Origin: Flavobacteriales bacterium
GTDB lineage: Bacteria; Bacteroidota; Bacteroidia; Flavobacteriales_D; Sanyastnellaceae
DNA length: 64,000 nt
Assembly: GCA_016722445.1 (NCBI GenBank)
Contig: JADKIZ010000003.1
Coordinates: forward strand, 89,502 to 153,501
Reading direction: 5' to 3'
Of this stretch, positions 1-11,400 are shown piece after piece. The position numbers and the translations under genes are program-made. The first letter of the stretch is position 1. Each line of letters begins with the position of its first letter. The notes under the pieces were generated by a model that was not told where the DNA came from, made no database searches, and worked only from the letters and a program-made list of their open reading frames with translations.

Positions 1-1
1 C

Positions 2-2991
2 CACACGCTTGAAGATGATGTGATGATTGATATTTCACCTGCCAATATTGGCAATGTCGATTACAGTCAACTTCCAACCACGTTTGAAGAATACAAAGCA
101 TTTTATGATGTATACAATGGTGGAACAATTGATGAAGGCTATACCTTAAATCCTATTACTGGTTTGCCTTACGAGGAAAACCTCATTCACCGTGGTGACT
201 ATACACGTGTACTTTCTGAATATTGGGCTGATGGTCCAACGTCAGAAACACCACCCGGACACTGGTTCACTATTACGAATCACGTAGCTGACCATCCTGA
301 CTTCGAAATGCGTTGGGAAGGTGCAGGTGAAATCATGGATCCGACAGAGTGGTATGTTAAAACATATTTGTCGATAGGCGGAGGTGTGCATGATGCAGCA
401 GTAGCTTGTTGGAGTGCAAAAGGATATTATGATTACTCGCGTCCTATCATGTCTATTCGATATATGGCTGATCATGGTCAATGTAGTGATCCGATGTTGC
501 CAAACTACCATCCGGCTGGTTTTCCTCTGATGCCGGGATATATTGAAATGATTGAAGCAGGTGATCCACTCGAAGGTGAAAGTGGTGAAAACATTGGCAA
601 AGTAAAACTATACACTTGGAAAGGTCCTGAACCAGCTACAGGTGAAAACGGTGTTGGTTGGAAACTCGCAGAAGAATGGTGGACCTATCAGAAAAACACA
701 TTCGTAACTCCTCCTTTCCCAGCATACTATTCTGGTCACTCTACATATTCAAGAACTTGTGCAGAGATTCTTACTCTCTTAACTGGTGACGAATTCTTCC
801 CTGGTGGTATGGGTGAATTCACAACAAACCCTGGTGGTTTGTTTGCAGACTCAGGACCATCAGAACCGATCACCATGCAATGGGCTCGTTATCGTGATGC
901 AGCAGACCAATGCAGTTTGTCTCGTATCTATGGTGGTTTACATCCTCCTCAAGATGACATCCCAGGTCGAATTGTTGGAATGGAAGTCGGTCCACAAGTC
1001 TATGAACATGCTGAAACATTTTTCGATGCCGGCATTCCACGTGTAGACAATGTTGCTTTCTCAGCAACAATGATCAATGATGCTCTAGCTGGCAATTCAC
1101 TCAGCTTGACCATTGATTTTAATGAAAACATGAATAGCGGTGTGAGTCCAGTTATACAATTCGCTGGTGACAATGCCTCAACTTCACTTATCTGGATTTC
1201 TGGTTCATGGCTCGATGCCAATACCTATCAAGGCAACTACACCATCGCAGATGACAACACTACTTTAACCAATGTGAATTTCCAGATTACTGGAGCAACA
1301 GATCTTGAAGACAATGCCAACTTGCCTTTCATCTCTGAATCTATTGTCATTGACACACAAAACTCGCAGTGAACAGTTTTGCCAGCAACTCAACAACTAT
1401 CAGTGATCTTTCTGTTGGAACAACTACAGTTGTTCTCACATTCTCCTTCGACGAGATCATGGATGCAAGCGTTGATCCTGAAATTGTTTTCACAGGAGGT
1501 GATCTCACTCAAACATTAAGTTATGATGCAGCGAACAGCGGATGGGACTTAGCCGGTGTGATCTTTACAGCGACATACAACATTCTTGATGGCAATCAGG
1601 AAATTGATCAGGTAGACGCTCAAATTATTTCTGCTACTGACTTGAATGGCAATGTCCAGGTTATTTCAGACATCACAGAATTGCTCGCGGTTGATACCAA
1701 AAACCCAACTGCTCTTGTAAGTGCTGAGACCTTTGTTATCACTGATGCCAACACAGGAAGCAACAACTATGTGCTTACCCTTGAGTTTGACGAAGACATC
1801 AACACATCTGATGCCCCAGTGATTGCATTCACAGGAGCGGATGTAAGTTCATCACTCATCCTGACTGCTTCCAGTGGTTGGAATGATATGGATACCTATA
1901 CAGCTGTTTACTACGTCAACGACCAGAATATTGATGTGAATGGCATTGGTATACAAGTGACGGGTGTAGAAGATTTTTACGGCAACACCATGGTTGAATT
2001 CAATTCAACTAACATGCTTGACATCGATACACGCAATCCTCAGATTGTATCCCTTGGTGTGAATGAATCGGTATTGGCCGATGCTGATGCCGGAACATCT
2101 GCTTTGAACATCACTTTCACATTTGATGAAGCGATGGATACAAGCACAGATCCAAACATCACTTTCGCAAGTGCTATTGATCCAACAGCTTCTTCACTTA
2201 CTGCTGAAGGCTGCGACTGGACAGATGCAACACATTATGTTGCCAATTATACACTTGCTGATGCAGGTGAAGAAATCTGGGACATTGCAGTTATAGCAAC
2301 AGGTGCATCAGATGCATCAGGTAATGCTCAGGAACTTACCTACAGTGCAAATGGTGCATTTAGCATCGACACTAAAAATCCGCAATTGCTTCTTACAACT
2401 GCCAATACATACAACATTACTTCCTCATTCGCAGGCGCAGATGGATTTACCATTGCCACTGTGTTTGATGAACCAATGAGCACGACTGGTAATCCAGTGA
2501 TTACATTCCCAAATGAAAACCCATCTGCTGCCCTCACTAGTGTGAGTTCACAGGATTGGATCAGTTCGACTTCACATTCAACATCGTACACAGTTGCCAG
2601 CGTACTCACTTCTATTCCCGATGTAGACATTGCGATTTCGGGTGCAAGTGATGCTGCAGGGAATCCGGCTTCAACTTCAACACATCCAGATTTCTTCTCG
2701 GTGAACATCGTGATATCTGTGAATGAACTCAGTGCAGAACATCAGGTAAACATTTATCCAAATCCAGTGACAAGCGGAAATGCTGTGTTCATGGAATGGA
2801 ACAAAGTTCCAACCGGATTACAGGTTGATGTTTATGACTCTAATGGCAAGTTGATTTGGTCCAAGGATGCCGTTTCAGCTTCTGAGAAGAAAATCGAAAT
2901 AGGAACCAGTGGATTAACAGCAGGAATATACTTCGTACACATCAACAGTATCGAAGGAAAAGCTATTTACAATATCAGCATCACCAAGTAA
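2..2991 (+). CDS. Vanadium-dependent haloperoxidase with five Ig-like repeats and T9SS tail (5' end outside window; one frameshift)
   Basis: The frame is open from base 2 and aligns without gaps to the interior of the complete paralogue at 8415-12314, so the N-terminus lies outside the window and the GTG at 20 is not a start. Vanadate-site motifs of the haloperoxidase/PAP2 family are present: K-x6-RP (about 416-441), an SGHS box (about 731-742) and SR-x5-H (about 918-941). The family oxidises halides with H2O2 at a vanadate cofactor. Five Ig-like repeats of about 100 residues follow, joined by DTKNP-like linkers. A YPNP-containing T9SS sorting domain ends at 2991, so the product is probably exported to the surface. 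A one-base shift near 1355-1372 (stop at 1370-1372) breaks the second Ig-like repeat. The paralogue has the same five repeats in an unbroken frame, so sequence error or a recent lesion is likelier than two genes. The substrate is unknown, and phosphatase activity cannot be excluded. Confidence 0.85.
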
Positions 2992-3027
2992 ATTTATTTA
3001 CTCACCACTACTGCTGATCTATGAAGA

Positions 3028-3060
3028 AGTGGCTGTCCTGAAAGGGGCAGCCACTTTCCT
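3028..3060 (+). terminator. Hairpin terminator after the first haloperoxidase gene
   Basis: An 11-bp stem (AGTGGCTG pairing with CAGCCACT, extended by one G-T and two C-G pairs) with a loop of about 6 nt spans 3028-3055 and is followed by TTTCCT. It lies 37 bp after the stop codon. The T tract is weak. The longest open frame of the next gene would begin inside this hairpin, which argues for a later start there. Confidence 0.5.
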
Positions 3061-3133
3061 ACAAAAGATGAATTCATACAAACAGACATATCCATCGTCC
3101 ATTTGGATTAATCCATTTTCATTGGTTATACCA

Positions 3134-3940
3134 ATGGAACAAAAAATTTCATTCCTTCTTCGATTTGGAATGTTGGGCTGTTTTGTTGGACACGGCTTTT
3201 GGGGAATAGCGCAAAAAACTGGCTGGTTAAAATTCTTTCTTCTCTTCGGAATACCGGAAAATATTGCATGGAATCTGATGCCTGTTGTCGGAATAGTCGA
3301 CATACTCATGGGTATAATGATATTCCTGCAGCCAAGAGCAATTCTCATTTGGTGGGCTGCAATCTGGACGATCTTCACTGCACTGCTTCGACCCATGGCA
3401 GGAATGGGTATGTCAGAATTTTTTGAACGAGCAGGAAATTATGGGTTACCTATCGCCTTTCTGGTGATGTTCTGTTGGCCCATTCGTCGCGATAAAGCTT
3501 TTCATGCAATCAGGACAACGCCAACTATAGATCCCATTCAGATCATCCTCATTGAAAAAATCCTTCGTTATAGTTTGTTTCTACTTCTTGCAGGACATGC
3601 AGGATTAGCACTTTTTCAGGAACACCCGATTTTACATAGACACGCATCATTCCTTGGTTTCGAGAATCGCAACAACGCGCTGATTTACTTCGGATCTTTC
3701 GAGATGTTGCTTGCCTTCATTGTGCTTTTCAAAGGTCCACAGTTGGGACTGATGATGTTTGTGTTTTTCTTTAAACTCTTTACAGAAATACTACATCCCA
3801 TTTCCGGCAGATTCATGGACACATTTGAAAGTATCGAACGCATGGGAGATTATATCATCCCTCTTACACTGACCATCATCTACGCATGGCAAAGCCACGT
3901 AAAACTGGCGACAAATGACACCGGTCATGCTGAGTTATGA
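3134..3940 (+). CDS. DoxX-like polytopic membrane protein, copy 1
   Basis: Very hydrophobic protein of about 268 residues with some eight predicted membrane segments. It is a paralogue of the protein at 7536-8309. The chain looks internally duplicated. The first half has GHGFWGI and ends in a motif ERAGNYG before a helix. The second half has GHAGLALF and ends in ERMGDY before a helix. The fold resembles DoxX/DoxD-type four-helix membrane proteins, but the family name is an inference. I chose ATG 3134 because the aligned paralogue begins there and a -7-like box (TCCATTTG, 3098-3105) precedes it. ATG 3068 is possible, and GTG 3029 lies inside a terminator. The gene sits between a haloperoxidase and a TonB receptor, in the same order as its paralogue on the other strand. 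Its function is unknown; a redox or ion-handling role in the inner membrane would fit DoxX relatives. Confidence 0.7.
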   Translation: MEQKISFLLRFGMLGCFVGHGFWGIAQKTGWLKFFLLFGIPENIAWNLMPVVGIVDILMGIMIFLQPRAILIWWAAIWTIFTALLRPMAGMGMSEFFERAGNYGLPIAFLVMFCWPIRRDKAFHAIRTTPTIDPIQIILIEKILRYSLFLLLAGHAGLALFQEHPILHRHASFLGFENRNNALIYFGSFEMLLAFIVLFKGPQLGLMMFVFFFKLFTEILHPISGRFMDTFESIERMGDYIIPLTLTIIYAWQSHVKLATNDTGHAEL

Positions 3941-3950
3941 ACTGAACCAA

Positions 3951-3958
3951 TATATTTG
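3951..3958 (+). promoter_or_regulatory. Bacteroidota-type -7 promoter box of the TonB receptor gene
   Basis: TATATTTG matches the TAnnTTTG -7 element used by the primary sigma factor of Bacteroidota. It lies 57 bp before the ATG at 4016. No clear -33 TTTG box is seen at the right distance. Confidence 0.45.
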
Positions 3959-4015
3959 CAACAACAACTTACTTAACGTCAAATCCGCTTTGGGAGGGTC
4001 GTTTATTGCTGATCT

Positions 4016-6196
4016 ATGAAAGTAGCATTTTTCCTTTCGTTGTCATTCTTGTTCGTCGTTTTTGATTCAATCGCTCAAACAGATAGTTTGCCTCCTGTTG
4101 AACTACCTCAAGTATTGATCGAGACATACAGAACTCCTCAGCACATGAAACATTTGGAAAGTGTGCAAGGAACTTATATCCATTCCGGTAAAAAAAGTGA
4201 AATCATAGATCTTAAGGAAAAGACGGCTGCCTTAAGTGAAAAATATGGTCGTCAGATCTTTTCGAAAATTTCCGGTGTTTTCGTCTATGACATGGACGGC
4301 ACAGGAAACCAAATCAACATCAGTACACGGGGCCTTGATCCACATCGCGGATGGGAATACAACATCCGTAAAGATGGATTGATTACAAACTCAGATATGT
4401 ATGGTTATCCTGCCAGTCACTACAACATTCCGATGGAAGCTGTTCAGCGCATTGAAATTGTGCGAGGTACCGGCTCTTTGCAATATGGAGCTCAGTTTGG
4501 TGGTATGATCAACTACGTAAGCAAAGATCCAGACTCCACAAAAACATTTGAATTGGAGAATTACAATAGCATTGGTTCTTATGGTCTCGTGAGTAATTTT
4601 ATTCGTGTGGCCGGAACAAAAAGCAAATTCCGGTATAACATCTGGTTCAATAAAAAACAGAATGATGGTTATCGCGACAACAGCGATTCGAAATTCGATG
4701 CACAGAATATTTCACTTTGGTATCTGCCGAATAAAAATCTCAGTATCAAAGCTGAATTTACAAGGTCGAAATATCTCACGCATATTCCGGGTGCTTTGAC
4801 AGATAGTCTGTTCAAACTAGACCCTACCCTATCTACCAGATCAAGGAACTATTACAGTCCACAAATCATGATTCCTTCCTTGCAGTTGAAATGGCGCATC
4901 AATGGAAATACCCATTTCGAATGGACCACATCAGCTCTACTCGGAGATAGAAGCAGTGTCATGTTTGACAAAGCTGCAAACATTGCGGATACATTGATAA
5001 CAGCTACTGGAAGTTTTGCCAACAGACAAGTCGACATAGACAATTACCACAGCTATACGAGTGAGATGAGATTGCTTCATCATTATAAACTTTCGAAGAT
5101 GTCCGGTGTATTCACAGGGGGCATTCAGTATATGAACAACGACTTACATCGCAGGCAATTGGGCAAAGGGACGGTTGGAAGTAATTACAATCTTGATCTC
5201 GTTGAGTCTGGTTGGGGCAGGGACCTTCACTACAAAACTTCGAATATTGCCGCATTCATAGAAAATAAATTTTCCATCACATCTAAATTGAATGTCAATC
5301 TAGGCGCAAGATTGGAATCAGGCGAAACGAGAATGTCTGGCACCATTTCCTATTATCCAGATGATCAATTGGACAATACCATCTCACATCGATTTCCACT
5401 TTTGGGTGCAGGATTTCAATATGATGTCACCAAACAGATCAATGCATATGGCGGATGGTCACAGGCGTATCGTCCTGTTATTTTCAAAGATATCATCCCT
5501 GGTTCCGTGTATGAAATTGCAGATAAAAACTTGAAAGATGCTAAGGGCTATAATGGAGAATTGGGAATTCGTGGCAAGTATAAATTCCTGAATTGGGATG
5601 TTTCTGCATTTCTTTTAGAATATAAAAACAGGCTTGGATCTATTGCACAAACCGATTCAACCGGACAGCTCACCATTTTCAGAACCAATATTGGTGATTC
5701 ATTTACAAGTGGCTTGGAGTGTTACATAGAGGGTAAATTCGACATCAATAAAAATTCCGGCATAGCATTATATACCGCAACATCTTACATGGATGCCAGA
5801 TATAGAAATGCTCAAGTGCGCAGTGGAAGTGTGAATAAAGATGTGAGTGGCAATCGGGTTGAAAGTGTTCCATATTGGATCAGCAGAAATGGGATGACTT
5901 TCCGATATCGCGAATTCAATTTATCACTTCTATATAGTTATGTGTCCTCAAGTTTTGCAGACGCGTTGAACAGCGCAAAACCAAATGCAAGTGCTTCGGC
6001 TGGACTCGTACCTGAATACGATTTATTCGACATCAATGCTTCGTTGGCAGTCAATCGACATATCACTTTTCAAGTGAATGCGAACAATATCTTCAACGAA
6101 AAATATTACACGAAAAGACCGCAATTCTATCCAGGACCTGGCATCTGGCCATCAGATGGCAGAACATTTTCAGCCACGCTTATCGTCAGAATTTAA
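4016..6196 (+). CDS. TonB-dependent outer-membrane receptor, FecA-like
   Basis: A 726-residue protein with a signal peptide (residues 1-20, cleavage after SIAQ), a possible TonB box around residues 28-38, a plug domain (about 60-170) with the typical RIEIVRG and YGAQFGGMINYV segments, and a large beta-barrel to the C-terminus. It lacks the CarboxypepD_reg-like N-terminal extension of SusC-type receptors. Length and plug resemble iron-siderophore or ferric-citrate (FecA) receptors. It imports a ligand across the outer membrane using TonB energy. It is centred between the two haloperoxidase/DoxX-like arms, and its last 11 bases overlap the convergent gene at 6186-7514. No anti-sigma or sigma gene is adjacent. 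The ligand is not decided by sequence: iron chelate is the family default, while vanadate or a halogenated compound is only suggested by the neighbours. Confidence 0.88.
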   Translation: MKVAFFLSLSFLFVVFDSIAQTDSLPPVELPQVLIETYRTPQHMKHLESVQGTYIHSGKKSEIIDLKEKTAALSEKYGRQIFSKISGVFVYDMDGTGNQINISTRGLDPHRGWEYNIRKDGLITNSDMYGYPASHYNIPMEAVQRIEIVRGTGSLQYGAQFGGMINYVSKDPDSTKTFELENYNSIGSYGLVSNFIRVAGTKSKFRYNIWFNKKQNDGYRDNSDSKFDAQNISLWYLPNKNLSIKAEFTRSKYLTHIPGALTDSLFKLDPTLSTRSRNYYSPQIMIPSLQLKWRINGNTHFEWTTSALLGDRSSVMFDKAANIADTLITATGSFANRQVDIDNYHSYTSEMRLLHHYKLSKMSGVFTGGIQYMNNDLHRRQLGKGTVGSNYNLDLVESGWGRDLHYKTSNIAAFIENKFSITSKLNVNLGARLESGETRMSGTISYYPDDQLDNTISHRFPLLGAGFQYDVTKQINAYGGWSQAYRPVIFKDIIPGSVYEIADKNLKDAKGYNGELGIRGKYKFLNWDVSAFLLEYKNRLGSIAQTDSTGQLTIFRTNIGDSFTSGLECYIEGKFDINKNSGIALYTATSYMDARYRNAQVRSGSVNKDVSGNRVESVPYWISRNGMTFRYREFNLSLLYSYVSSSFADALNSAKPNASASAGLVPEYDLFDINASLAVNRHITFQVNANNIFNEKYYTKRPQFYPGPGIWPSDGRTFSATLIVRI

Positions 6197-7514
6197 AGAT
6201 GAGAGGCTCGGCACCGGTATCGAGTACTTGATTTTCGTAGCCGAAAAAGGAGTTTTTTGTACCATCTGTATATCGAATGATCATGAGCGGAGAGAACTCC
6301 CAATGATCTTTGGTCTTTCCTTCCATGGTCAATTCAAAACTTCCATGCGAGAGTTGTTTTTTAAGCACTGGATCGTTGGGTTCTGGAGTAAATGCACCAA
6401 AGTAACTTCCTTCAGGTTTTTCTGATTTAAACTCAAGACCAGAACCAACCACCTTTTCAGCGAGTAACAAACCATCTTCATTTTTTACCCGAATGCGAAT
6501 ATCCTGATCAGCCATTTTCGGATCCTTTTTATCTCCGCAGAAAAAAGTAACTTCAATACTTTTCACATAGATTCTCTCTACATCCAATTTGAGCATTCCA
6601 GAAGCGCGACCATTTTTGTTTTCAGCAACAAGTTCATATTCTGTCATTGATTCAGGAGCTACAATCACTTGTCCTTTTGCCTCTTTTACTCCAATGGTAT
6701 GATTTAGAACAACCTGATCAACACCATATACCTCCCACGTGATGGCAGAATGCCGGCTTTCCATCACCTTATCTTCTGATAAAAAATATTTTCGGATAAA
6801 AGGTGCGTATTGAGTCAACTCTGGTAAATGTGCTGAAATAGGCAATGCCTTTCCTCCCATAAAAAACTCAAAAGAAACAGCGGTTGAATCCATACGCTCA
6901 ATCAAAGTGACGATAGGTTTTTCACCTGGCATTACCTTGATAGATTTCCCCTTTCTATTCACAAATCCGCCTAGCGCTTTGATATTTCCCTGAACACTCC
7001 ATTTGACTTTTTTAATCTCTGGAATGTCGACAGCATTGATGTATAAAAAAGACTTTTGAACATCTGGTCCATAGGCCATCCAAGTGTGCCAACCTTTGGT
7101 CTTGATTTGTTCTGACAACTTCTTTTCGACGGAGGGAAAATTATTCTTGACTATTTCACCGACCTTTTTCCAATACATTGAATCCAGTTCGTGGTAGTAC
7201 AACATTTCACCACGGAAGTGATTAAACCACTCATGGATATCACTTTTTTTGTTCAATCCTTGCAAAGCCTGATGATTGAATCCGATCGCATTGCAAGCAG
7301 ACTCCAACTCTTGAACATTCTTGATATCACTCGCGACAAACCAATTTGCGAATGATTTTCCGGCTTCATAATTATCGGAAGATTGTGTCTGGATAGTTTG
7401 GAAAAACTCCTGTTGCGCGGATAGTTTTACAGAAAACGCACAAATCAGCAACGTAAGTTTGGCAAACGTGCCGAGGACAAATGAAAACCTTTTCATCATT
7501 TTATTTTTAGACAT
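6186..7514 (-). CDS. Exported protein of unknown function
   Basis: A 442-residue protein with a basic n-region, a hydrophobic core and a signal peptidase site around SAQ (residue 34). I do not recognise a family. The mature part has a helical N-terminal region with several Trp/Tyr residues and then mostly beta-rich sequence that could be Ig-like domains. It has no T9SS tail and no lipobox. The gene lies 21 bp after the DoxX-like gene on the same strand, so the two are probably co-transcribed, and it converges on the TonB receptor. ATGs at 7499 and 7496 are alternative starts. Context suggests a periplasmic partner of the haloperoxidase/TonB locus, which is inference. Confidence 0.6.
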   Translation of the reverse strand: MSKNKMMKRFSFVLGTFAKLTLLICAFSVKLSAQQEFFQTIQTQSSDNYEAGKSFANWFVASDIKNVQELESACNAIGFNHQALQGLNKKSDIHEWFNHFRGEMLYYHELDSMYWKKVGEIVKNNFPSVEKKLSEQIKTKGWHTWMAYGPDVQKSFLYINAVDIPEIKKVKWSVQGNIKALGGFVNRKGKSIKVMPGEKPIVTLIERMDSTAVSFEFFMGGKALPISAHLPELTQYAPFIRKYFLSEDKVMESRHSAITWEVYGVDQVVLNHTIGVKEAKGQVIVAPESMTEYELVAENKNGRASGMLKLDVERIYVKSIEVTFFCGDKKDPKMADQDIRIRVKNEDGLLLAEKVVGSGLEFKSEKPEGSYFGAFTPEPNDPVLKKQLSHGSFELTMEGKTKDHWEFSPLMIIRYTDGTKNSFFGYENQVLDTGAEPLIFKF

Positions 7515-7535
7515 AAGAAAATCACGAGCACAGGA

Positions 7536-8309
7536 TCAGGAAGCGAATTCTCGTTTCACCTGTTTGGGCTCAGCGACGAACGCATAGATCAACATCAATG
7601 CTGGAGGTATGACATAATCACCAAATCTCTCAATGGTTTCAAAGACATCAAGTGGTCTTCCGGCAATCGGGTGCATCAATTCTGTTGCGATTTTAAACAC
7701 CAAAACAAATACCAACAAACCATAGGTTCGAGGAAATACCAAAACCCAGATGGCAAGTATCATTTCAAATACGCCGAAGACAATCATATTGGTATTCGCG
7801 GCTTCCACACCAAGAAAACTCATGTGTTTTGCGAGACCCGCATGGTGATTAAAAACTGCGAGACCACCGTGGCCTGCGAGAAGTAAAACAAGACTCAGGC
7901 GCAAGGTCATTTCAAAAGCAGGCAATCTGGATGCATCCATCATATCGCCAACTTTGATTTTCTGAAACCAACCTTTCCATGAAACCATCATACCTGCCAT
8001 GACCAAAAAAGCCAGTGGCACACCATAGTTACCTGCGCGTTCATACAATTCAGACATTCCCATATTGGCTGATGGTCTCAATGTGGCTGTGAAAAATGTC
8101 CACATGAAAGCATACAACAGCAGAAAACGCGATGGATAAAAATAACCGATGATTCCAATAACAATGTCCATGATACCTATGAGAGGCATAAAGAAACGAG
8201 CGGTCGGCTCATCGATACCGAAAACTTCAAAAAATGGCAACCATCCATCTTTTCCAACGATACCCCAAGCACCGTGACCAACAAAACAACCAAGTAAACC
8301 AAGGCGCAT
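7536..8309 (-). CDS. DoxX-like polytopic membrane protein, copy 2
   Basis: Paralogue of the protein at 3134-3940, with collinear motifs: LGCFVGHG and WGI near the N-terminus, RPSANMGMSELYERAGNYG in the first half, and HPIAGRPLDVFETIERFGDY in the second. It has about eight hydrophobic segments and the same internal two-fold repeat. ATG 8309 was chosen; the codon before it is TTG. The copy lies between a complete haloperoxidase gene upstream (8415-12314) and the exported protein at 6186-7514 downstream, so it forms the other arm of the mirror-symmetric locus. Acidic and arginine residues in the ER-x-G-[ND]-Y motif are kept in both halves and both copies, which suggests they are functional. The biochemical role is unknown. 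Confidence 0.7.
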   Translation of the reverse strand: MRLGLLGCFVGHGAWGIVGKDGWLPFFEVFGIDEPTARFFMPLIGIMDIVIGIIGYFYPSRFLLLYAFMWTFFTATLRPSANMGMSELYERAGNYGVPLAFLVMAGMMVSWKGWFQKIKVGDMMDASRLPAFEMTLRLSLVLLLAGHGGLAVFNHHAGLAKHMSFLGVEAANTNMIVFGVFEMILAIWVLVFPRTYGLLVFVLVFKIATELMHPIAGRPLDVFETIERFGDYVIPPALMLIYAFVAEPKQVKREFAS

Positions 8310-8414
8310 CAAAAATAGAGACGGCGGAAAGATTTTCCGGCAGTCTCATATCTTATATTTTGATGAATCCTGTCACTTTGCTATTTGGCTGTGAATAGGA
8401 ATAACGATTACAAA

Positions 8415-11400
8415 TTAGTTTTGAATAACAACACGGTAAGTTGCCTCACCTGTTGCATTCAACACACGCAGATAATATGTTCCTGCAGACATTTCATTTG
8501 TTTCAATGCGCAACACACCATTGTTGAATTGCGTCGCAGAAATACTTTGAACCAATTTACCAGAAGCATCTGTGAGATCGATTGACGCACCACTTAATGG
8601 AACTTCAGTCACCACCAAAATATCTTGACCCTTCTGAACTGGGTTTGGATAAATTCTGATGTTTTCCTGATTATCGAGATCAGCAACATTGACAACCACG
8701 TTAATATCGAAATAATCCGGATAAACAATGTTCTCCAAATCATTTCCTGCTAAGTCTTTGGCGCCATTCAAATTAACATCCACATCAGGAAGTGAAGGAA
8801 CAACAGCAGGTACAGCATAAGCCGTGGTATAAGTTGTATTGTTTAACCATTCAGAGTTGCCAGCATCGTAGGATAGTACACCAGAAGCATTTTCAACCGG
8901 GAATGACACGACTGGATTGACATTGGTATTCATAGGCTCATCGAAAACAGTAACAATACTAAATCCAGTTGTAGCATTTGCACTGGTGATGTTATAAGTA
9001 TTGGCCAATAACATGGTCACCTCTGGATTTTTTGTATCGATCTCAAACAGTGCATCAAATTGTGCAGCGCTGTTTTGATCATTACCAGCATTATCAACTC
9101 CATTATCTACAACGATTCCGATATCTGACAATTCCTCATTGGCATCAGAAACAAGATATGAAGCTACGAACGTCTGATCTGACAACCATTGCGAATCAAC
9201 AAAGCTGAAACTGTTCACGAGAGGATCTTCACCGGTGAAAGAAATATTCGGGGAAGTGCTTTGGTTCATCACATCATCAAATGTCAATGTCACATTGAAA
9301 ATGGCACCGTTATCAATATCAGCGATGAGTGTATTATTTAGTTCAATGTTGGTGACTTCAGGATTTTTCGTATCGATGTCAAACAAATCAGCGGTAATAC
9401 CACCATTGGTTTCATTGCCCGCATCATCAGAAGCCGCTGCAACCAATACATCTATCGCTTCAACTTCAACATTCGAATCAATCAAGTCAAAATGCGCCAC
9501 AAATGTGGTGTTGTCTGACCATGAACTCAAACCACTGTTGTAAGACAACCCCGCGCTGGAAGCATCTTCAGTTGGAAAAGAAACCACAGGATTAACGGAT
9601 GCATTCATTTCTTCGTCGAAAACAATAGAAACCTGAACTGCATCTGTGGCCACATTAGAATCATCAAGAATGTTGTCATTCACCACGATTGAACTGATTT
9701 GAGGATTGCGGGTATCCACCACAAACAAACCAGCATTTGAAGCATCAATTTGCAAATTTCCAGCAAGGTCTAAAGAACCAGTCACATCTACCGTGATACC
9801 AGACAATTCAACATCACTATCATTGATATCGTATACCGCATGATAGACGTTGTCACTTGTCCAGCTACTTGCTGATTCATTCAAAGTAAGTGTTGAGGTC
9901 AAATCCTGACCAGTGAAAACAATCACTGGAAAGTCTGCACCCATCGCTTCGGTGAAAGTGAAATCAAGTGCGAAACTTGCATTGCCTGAATTCGCATCGC
10001 TGATTATTGGTTCGTTTGCTGTAACCGAGAGTACTTCTGGATTTTTGGTATCGATGCTCACAGGAATGCTGAAAGCAGGAGTGATCACTTTACCGTCAAG
10101 GTCAGTTGCAGCAGAAATTTTGAATACCACATTGCTCATCACAGCATCAAGATCAACTACGTCGTAAGTCAAAGTAAATTGATTCGCAGAAGTCCAAGCA
10201 GATGAAACAGGCAACAATGTTGTTCCCACAGGATCAGAACCAGTCAACTGAATGGTTGGCAGGATAGATTGATCCATGTTTTCTGAGAATGTGAAATTGA
10301 CTGTGAATGTATTGTCGGCGAGCAGATCGCTGATGATTTGCGCGTTTGGTGAAATATTGATCACGTGAGGAATACCTTGTGACATAAAACCGTTGGCAAA
10401 ATCAAAAGCTTCTGGGCCTACAATCATACCCGTTCTTCTTCCAGGGATATCATCGATTGGCGGGTGAAGACCACCATAAATACGCGACAAACAACATTGG
10501 TCAGAAGCATCTGTATACTTAGCCCATTGCATGGTTACATCCACAGATGGACCAGGAGATGCGGTGAGGAATTGATTTTGTTCTGCTACGAATTCGCCCA
10601 TACCGCCAGGGAAATATTCAGATCCTGTAATTCTGGTGAGGACTTCTGCAGCGGCACGAGAATAGGTAGAGTGACCAGAGTAGTATCCAGGAAATGGAGG
10701 AGTTACAAAAGTGTGTTTTTGGAATGTCCACCAATTTTCACCGAGGATCCATCCCACTCCGTCCTGACCAGTTGCAGCAACTGGACCACGGAAAGTGTAG
10801 AGCTTTACTTTATTTACATTTTCATCAAAAGCACCAGCGAGAGGATCACCAGATTGCACAAGTTCGATATATCCTGAAAGAAATGGAATACCAGCTGGAT
10901 CATAGTTTGGCAACATCGGATCACTGCATTGACCATGATCGATCATATAACGAATGGCCATAACAGGACGAGTGAAATCGTAATATCCTTTTGCACTCCA
11001 GCAAGAGATGGCAGCGTCGTGAACTGCACCACCTAATGCAAGATAAGAACGCACATCCCATTCCAGATCAGAAAGAAGTGGTCCCTCGCCCATCCAACGT
11101 TTTTCAACAAGTGGATGATCACTCACGTAGTTCATGATGGTGAACCAGTGACCAGGAGGCGTTTCAGAACTTGGACCATCTGCCCAAAATTCTGCGAGGC
11201 ATCGTGTGTAGTCTGCTCTGGGAACCACTTGAGATTCATAAGGAAGGCCGGTTACTGGATTTACAGTATAACCGACACTTGGATCACCGCCATTGAATTC
11301 ATCATAAAATGCTTTGAACTCTTCAAAAGTTTGCGGGTAAGAAGCTTCATCAACATTTCCGATGGCGGAAGGTGAAATTTCTTTCATGACACCATCACTT

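Noticed and set aside
1369..2991. Separate T9SS gene starting at GTG 1369
   Set aside because: It begins in the middle of an Ig-like linker and has no signal peptide. It continues the haloperoxidase after a frameshift.
3029..3133. Longer N-terminus for the first DoxX-like protein
   Set aside because: It would start inside a hairpin terminator, and the paralogue has no such extension.
3010..4020. Shared TGCTGATCTATGAA string at about 3011 and 4007
   Set aside because: Only 14 bp are common and flanks differ. One copy is at the receptor start codon; too little to call a repeat or site.
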